This document shows positions 8,043 to 10,910 of a stretch of 10,910 bases of DNA, piece by piece. Origin of the DNA: Verrucomicrobiales bacterium (GTDB lineage: Bacteria > Verrucomicrobiota > Verrucomicrobiia > Limisphaerales > UBA9464); NCBI GenBank assembly GCA_003445095.1, contig DLVS01000639.1, positions 1-10,910 of the forward strand. Reading direction: 5' to 3'. Position numbers and translations under genes: made by a program. Under the pieces are notes generated by a model. It made no database searches and was not told the origin of the DNA. It saw nothing but the letters and a program-made list of their open reading frames with translations. The number at the start of each line of letters is the position of its first letter. Position 1 is the first letter of the stretch.

Positions 8043-8183
8043 CGTGTGCGTGGCAGTCCGGAGTTGTTCGAATGGCAACGCATCCTCTGGAAGTGCTGGC
8101 AATCCCGGACCCCTTACCAAGAACACCTCTACCTCGCCGCCCGCCTCAAACAGCGCGCCTCCTCCACCGCCGCTACCCCATGA
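8043..8183 (+). pseudogene. Probable C-terminal remnant of a transposase (IS110-like or related)
   Basis: One plus-strand frame, ending at TGA 8181-8183, reads about 46 codons with no methionine start. It includes SPELFEWQRILWKCWQSRTP and then YQEHLYLAARLKQRASS. Three tryptophans close together and a basic, aromatic tail are unlike chance translation. About three quarters of its codon third positions are G or C, more than for the opposite strand read in the aligned frame. The CWQ-x-RTPY pattern recalls the C-terminal tails of transposases found in Planctomycetes and Verrucomicrobia; that recollection has not been tested. It sits in the 217 bases between the ABC ATPase gene and the small secreted protein gene, in the opposite orientation to both. 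No terminal inverted repeat or target duplication was seen. An alternative is an unrelated degraded gene. Confidence 0.4.
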
Positions 8184-8189
8184 TTTTCC

Positions 8190-9215
8190 TCAATCTCTCA
8201 TTGACGGCACAACCTCAGGTTCCGGCTTACTGGTTTCGTCGCGTTGAAACACCTGACGAATGATATCTTCAATGGGTACTTCTTCGACGGCGAAGTCTTT
8301 GACGGGAAGTTCGTCTAAGAGGGCTTTGACGGAAGCGATGACCCGATCCCGTGGGACCTTTAGCTTCAACCCGTCGGGAGTGCGTTCGATAATTTCCCCG
8401 AAGCGCGTCGGATCGCATCCGTCGCACTGATCGGCGCGGTCGAAGCGGAGCGTAACGATCTTGTGTCCGGCAAACCGACCGAGAATTTCGTCGAGCCGTC
8501 CATCAAAGAAAATAGTTCCGTGATCAATGATGATGACCCGTTCGCACAATTCCTGGATGTCGGCCATGTAGTGGCTGGTGAGTACGATGGTGGTCCGGCG
8601 GGTTCGGTTATGGCGGCGGAGGAAATCGCGCACGACCCGGGACGATACGACATCGAGCCCGATGGTAGGCTCATCGAGAAACAAGACTTTGGGTCGATGC
8701 AACAAAGCGGCGATGAGCTCGCATTTCATGCGCTCGCCCAGCGACAGCTCCCGAACCGCGGTGGCGAGTTTGTCTTTGACGTTCAAGAGCTCACTCAATT
8801 CGTCCACCGTCCGCTGAAATTCGCTCGTTGGTAGACCGTAAATGCGAGCGTTTAGCTCCAGGGATTCCCGCGCCGGCAAATCCCACCACAATTGATTCTT
8901 CTGCCCCAAAAGCAGCGCGAACTGGCGTCGATAGCCATCCTCGCGTTTCCACGGGATGTAGCCCAACACGCTGGCAGTCCCCGTCGTCGGAAAAACTAGG
9001 CCCGCCAGCATCTTCAGCGTGGTCGTCTTGCCGGCGCCGTTCGGACCGAGAAACCCGACGAACTCGCCTTCTTCAATTCGAAAACTGATATCTTTAACCG
9101 CGGTCACCGTCTGGTACTCGCGACGGAACAATCCGCGGAAGGCGCCGCCGAGTCCGGGTGCCTTCCGGGCGCTTCGAAACGACTTGGTGAGGCCCGAGAC
9201 TTCGATGACTGCCAT
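8190..9215 (-). CDS. ABC-2-type transporter ATP-binding protein (COG4586-like, viologen-exporter family)
   Basis: This 341-residue ATPase would power an ABC-2 exporter from the cytoplasmic face of the inner membrane. Visible motifs are Walker A GPNGAGKTT (57-65), the Q-loop Gln105 in LLLGQKNQLWWDLP, the signature LSLGE (157-161, a variant of LSGGQ), Walker B VLFLDE (177-182) with catalytic Glu182, the D-loop at GLD (186-188) and the switch His215 in TSHYM. The insertion between the first two strands (APGLGGAFRGLFRREYQ) and the GQKNQLWWDLP stretch are typical of COG4586 proteins. A C-terminal domain of about 90 residues carries a CDGC pair (264-267). The frame extends upstream to an ATG at 9371, but those 52 residues look non-coding, whereas MAVIEVSGLTKSF at 9215 is the normal start. 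Partner permeases of this family are usually adjacent; none is present downstream, and the upstream gene is divergent. Confidence 0.93.
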   Translation of the reverse strand: MAVIEVSGLTKSFRSARKAPGLGGAFRGLFRREYQTVTAVKDISFRIEEGEFVGFLGPNGAGKTTTLKMLAGLVFPTTGTASVLGYIPWKREDGYRRQFALLLGQKNQLWWDLPARESLELNARIYGLPTSEFQRTVDELSELLNVKDKLATAVRELSLGERMKCELIAALLHRPKVLFLDEPTIGLDVVSSRVVRDFLRRHNRTRRTTIVLTSHYMADIQELCERVIIIDHGTIFFDGRLDEILGRFAGHKIVTLRFDRADQCDGCDPTRFGEIIERTPDGLKLKVPRDRVIASVKALLDELPVKDFAVEEVPIEDIIRQVFQRDETSKPEPEVVPSMRD

Positions 9216-9412
9216 CCGTTTGAGTGTGGCGATTGCTGAGTGAAGGACCAAGCCCAGCGTTGTGGGAACTTGAGTTGGAACTCGCCGGATCCCGCCTCGC
9301 CCTGATCGAGCAAATCGTCCTCCCAAAAGCCTCAGGACCTGGTCAGGCACACCGCGACTAGAGCATTGCATCTTGGATCCAGGACCCTGATCTCGCTAAG
9401 ATTGCGTTCCGC
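9216..9412. other. Divergent intergenic region between the ABC ATPase and glycosyltransferase genes
   Basis: These 197 bases should hold promoters for both directions, because the ATPase gene runs leftward and the glycosyltransferase gene rightward. I could not assign -35 and -10 boxes with any confidence. TTGCAT at 9366-9371 on the plus strand has only a poor partner downstream. A minor GACC-T-GGTC palindrome lies at 9336-9344. Nothing suggests a gene here. Confidence 0.3.
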
Positions 9413-10237
9413 TTGATCACCTCGGACCCCAGTCTGCTGATTCTGATCCCGGCTTATAATGAGGAGCGCCGTATTGGTCCGGTCCTCACGGCGTACGCCG
9501 AGCATTTTCGCGCCCATTACCGCGGAGAATGTCATGTCCTGGTCGTGCTCAATGGCTGCCGTGACAACACCCTGGGTGTCGTGGAGGCAGCGGAACGCCA
9601 GTACCCCAATATCCGGCACCTGGACATTCCGGCGCCCATCGGTAAAGGAGGCGCAATCATCGAGGGCCTGAAACGCGCGCCCAGGGCTGATTTGATCGGC
9701 TACGTGGACGCCGATGGCGCGACTCCGCCGGCCGCGTTTCTCGACCTCGTCGCTCGCTGCCGACCGGGAACCGCGGATTGCGTCATCGGCTCTCGCTGGC
9801 TGCCCGGGGCTTTGGTCACTCACGCGCAGCCGCAGAAGCGTCGGTTCGCCAGCCGGCTCTTTCATTTGTTCGTCGAAGGGTTCTTTTGGATGGGGATCAA
9901 GGACACTCAATGCGGAGCCAAAGTAATGCTCTGGACTGCCGCTGAAGCGGTCCATCCTCAACTCCGACTGGCCGATTTGGCGTTCGACGTCAACCTCCTC
10001 TACTCACTTAAGCGCGCCGGATTCAGCGTCAAAGAACACCCGACCGAATGGCACGATCAAACGGGGTCTCACGTGGTGTTCAATTTCCGAACCTCGCTGA
10101 ACATGCTGCTGTCGCTCGTCCGGCTGAGGCTGCTGTATTCGCCGTTCTATAAATGGCTGCGGCCCCTGCGTCCCCTGGAGACTTGGATTTACATGAAATT
10201 ACGAGCGCCACCTCCGCTCAGCGGTTCAGATGATTGA
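9413..10237 (+). CDS. Family 2 glycosyltransferase, polyprenyl/dolichyl-phosphate sugar transferase type
   Basis: This 274-residue GT-A enzyme probably moves a sugar from a nucleotide donor to a polyprenyl phosphate, at the cytoplasmic face of the membrane, as DPM1/ALG5-like enzymes do. Evidence in order: the first Rossmann strand LLILIPAYNEERRIG (8-22), NGCRDNT (47-53, in place of the common DGSxDxT), PIGKGGAIIEGL (75-85), the metal-binding Asp99-Ala-Asp101 in GYVDADG, GSRWLPGA (126-133), DTQCGAKV (164-171) and AFDVNLLYSLKRAGF (190-204). The end (SLNMLLSLVRLRLLYSPFYKWL region) is amphipathic and may sit on the membrane; no full transmembrane domains follow. The start is a TTG. No ATG or GTG lies between the upstream in-frame stop at 9359-9361 and the first strand, so TTG is the best choice, though no clear ribosome binding site is visible. 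Donor sugar and acceptor cannot be read from sequence. Confidence 0.9.
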   Translation: MITSDPSLLILIPAYNEERRIGPVLTAYAEHFRAHYRGECHVLVVLNGCRDNTLGVVEAAERQYPNIRHLDIPAPIGKGGAIIEGLKRAPRADLIGYVDADGATPPAAFLDLVARCRPGTADCVIGSRWLPGALVTHAQPQKRRFASRLFHLFVEGFFWMGIKDTQCGAKVMLWTAAEAVHPQLRLADLAFDVNLLYSLKRAGFSVKEHPTEWHDQTGSHVVFNFRTSLNMLLSLVRLRLLYSPFYKWLRPLRPLETWIYMKLRAPPPLSGSDD

Positions 10238-10252
10238 GGCCAAACCCTCGAA

Positions 10253-10289
10253 CCGATTCGCCGCCCAACCACGGCCGGCACTGAATCGG
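10253..10289 (+). other. Inverted repeat after the glycosyltransferase gene (weak terminator candidate)
   Basis: CCGATTC (10253-10259) and GAATCGG (10283-10289) form a perfect 7-base-pair stem, extendable by one G-U pair, around a 22-23-base GC-rich loop. It begins 16 bases after the glycosyltransferase stop codon. No T-run follows, so intrinsic termination is doubtful. GAATCG is repeated directly at 10290-10295 region, just after the second arm. Confidence 0.25.
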
Positions 10290-10337
10290 GAATCGTGGGA
10301 TTGACCCGTTGGTGATGCGCCTCACTCTTCTGCGGAC

Positions 10338-10910
10338 ATGTCCACCCTTCCGCGCCGCCAGTTTTTGGCCCGAACTACCGCGACCTTGGCCGGAGCGGCG
10401 CTTACTCGGCGAGGGCTCGCGGCGACCACGCCAAACGCGGCCGAGCTTTCCTCGACACCCCCGGTGATTGTTTCTACCTGGCCCTTCGGCAAGCCGGCCA
10501 ATGAGGAGGCGCTGGCGACGCTTCGCCGAGGCGGCTCGGGCCTCGACGCAGTGGAACAAGGAATTCGAGTTACCGAGTCGGACCCCAACAATCCCAGTGT
10601 TGGGCTGGCGGGAATTCCCAATGCCGCCGGAGTCGTTCAACTGGATGCGTGCATCATGTCGGGCCCCGGGCACAAAGCTGGTGCCGTCGCGGCGGTCGAG
10701 GGTTTTGCCCATCCCATCAGTATCGCTCGCCGGGTAATGGAGACGACCCCGCACGTGTTGTTGGTTGGAGAAGGCGCAATGGAGTTTGCCACTAAAAATG
10801 GCTTGGAACGCGGCCCAAAGGTTTCCGCGAAACAACGGGCCGCTTGGCGCAAATGGCGGTCAGAACAAAAGGCGGCCCACGCCAAGTCCAGCGGCAATCA
10901 CGATACGATC
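10338..10910 (+). CDS. Tat-exported N4-(beta-N-acetylglucosaminyl)-L-asparaginase (glycosylasparaginase), 5' part; cut by window edge
   Basis: This is an Ntn-hydrolase precursor that would cleave the GlcNAc-Asn bond of glycoasparagines, or act on related aspartyl amides, outside the cytoplasm. The first 191 codons are present. A twin-arginine signal (PRRQFLART at 5-13, then a hydrophobic ATLAGAAL) directs export of the folded protein. The alpha-subunit shows VSTWPF (45-50), GGSGLDAVEQGI (65-76), the ESDPNNPSVGLAG segment (80-92), LDACIMSGPG (102-111), HPISIARRVMETTPHVLLVG (125-144) and GAMEFA (146-151). The sequence ends NHDTI; in this family autocleavage occurs between Asp (189 here) and Thr (190 here), and that Thr becomes the nucleophile of the beta-subunit, which is outside the window. 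The ATG at 10338 gives the Tat motif at the expected distance. It lies 100 bases after the glycosyltransferase gene on the same strand, and no clear ribosome binding site is visible. Confidence 0.93.
   Translation, partial: MSTLPRRQFLARTTATLAGAALTRRGLAATTPNAAELSSTPPVIVSTWPFGKPANEEALATLRRGGSGLDAVEQGIRVTESDPNNPSVGLAGIPNAAGVVQLDACIMSGPGHKAGAVAAVEGFAHPISIARRVMETTPHVLLVGEGAMEFATKNGLERGPKVSAKQRAAWRKWRSEQKAAHAKSSGNHDTI

Noticed and set aside
8010..8189. The ABC ATPase frame continues open for about 60 codons after its TGA stop, which might suggest readthrough or a nonsense mutation.
   Set aside because: The ATPase already has a full-length C-terminal domain. The extension is glycine-rich, and codon third positions favour the opposite strand as the coding one here.
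7847..8263. A 138-codon plus-strand open frame across the intergenic region next to the ABC ATPase gene.
   Set aside because: It overlaps antisense the ends of two real genes and shows no recognisable domain; the transposase-like stretch is in a different frame.
9216..9371. A 52-residue N-terminal extension of the ABC ATPase, starting at an ATG at 9371.
   Set aside because: The added residues are Arg/Gly-rich and resemble no part of the family, while the start at 9215 (MAVIEVSGLTKSF) matches the normal beginning of such ATPases.
9332..9961. A 209-codon minus-strand open frame opposite the glycosyltransferase gene.
   Set aside because: The plus-strand frame has clear GT-A motifs throughout, so the antisense frame is a by-product of GC-rich codon use.
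10218..10835. A 205-codon minus-strand open frame opposite the glycosylasparaginase gene.
   Set aside because: The plus strand encodes a clear Tat signal and the conserved asparaginase alpha-subunit up to the HDTI motif.

Overview
The window looks like chromosomal DNA from a moderately GC-rich Gram-negative bacterium. It encodes an outer-membrane lipoprotein channel, a periplasmic adaptor lipoprotein and a Tat-exported enzyme, so the cell has two membranes. The protein style and the gene mix (an RND operon, a COG4586-type ABC ATPase, a Tat-exported glycosylasparaginase) would fit a Verrucomicrobiota-like organism. That placement is an impression from the sequences, not something shown by a marker gene.

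Region 1 (1-7183, minus strand) is a tripartite efflux operon. Read in transcription order it holds a NodT/OprM-type outer-membrane factor (7183-5597), an AcrA-type adaptor lipoprotein (5551-4424), a complete HAE-1-type RND pump (4396-1268) and the first 396 codons of a second, closely related RND pump (1189 to beyond base 1). Gaps between the genes are 45, 27 and 78 bases. The last gap is AT-rich and contains a large imperfect stem-loop that begins inside the stop codon region of the first pump gene. Together the proteins should form a drug or solute exporter spanning both membranes; the two pumps may assemble together, as in MdtBC, or be alternatives.

Region 2 (7184-9215, minus strand) holds a 258-base gene-free leader upstream of the operon, a small secreted cysteine-free protein with a thioredoxin-like layout (7972-7490), a short plus-strand open stretch that looks like the tail of a dead transposase (8043-8183), and an ABC-2-type ATPase (9215-8190). 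No membrane partner for the ATPase is present in the window.

Region 3 (9413-10910, plus strand) starts divergently from the ATPase. It holds a family 2 glycosyltransferase of the polyprenyl-phosphate sugar transferase type, followed by the 5' part of a Tat-exported N4-(beta-N-acetylglucosaminyl)-L-asparaginase. The window edge falls one codon after its catalytic threonine.

No clearly undescribed system was recognised. The points most worth a second look are the tandem RND pair with its intercistronic hairpin, the orphan ATPase beside a transposase remnant, and the unassigned small secreted protein. No tRNA, rRNA, CRISPR array or intact insertion sequence was seen.
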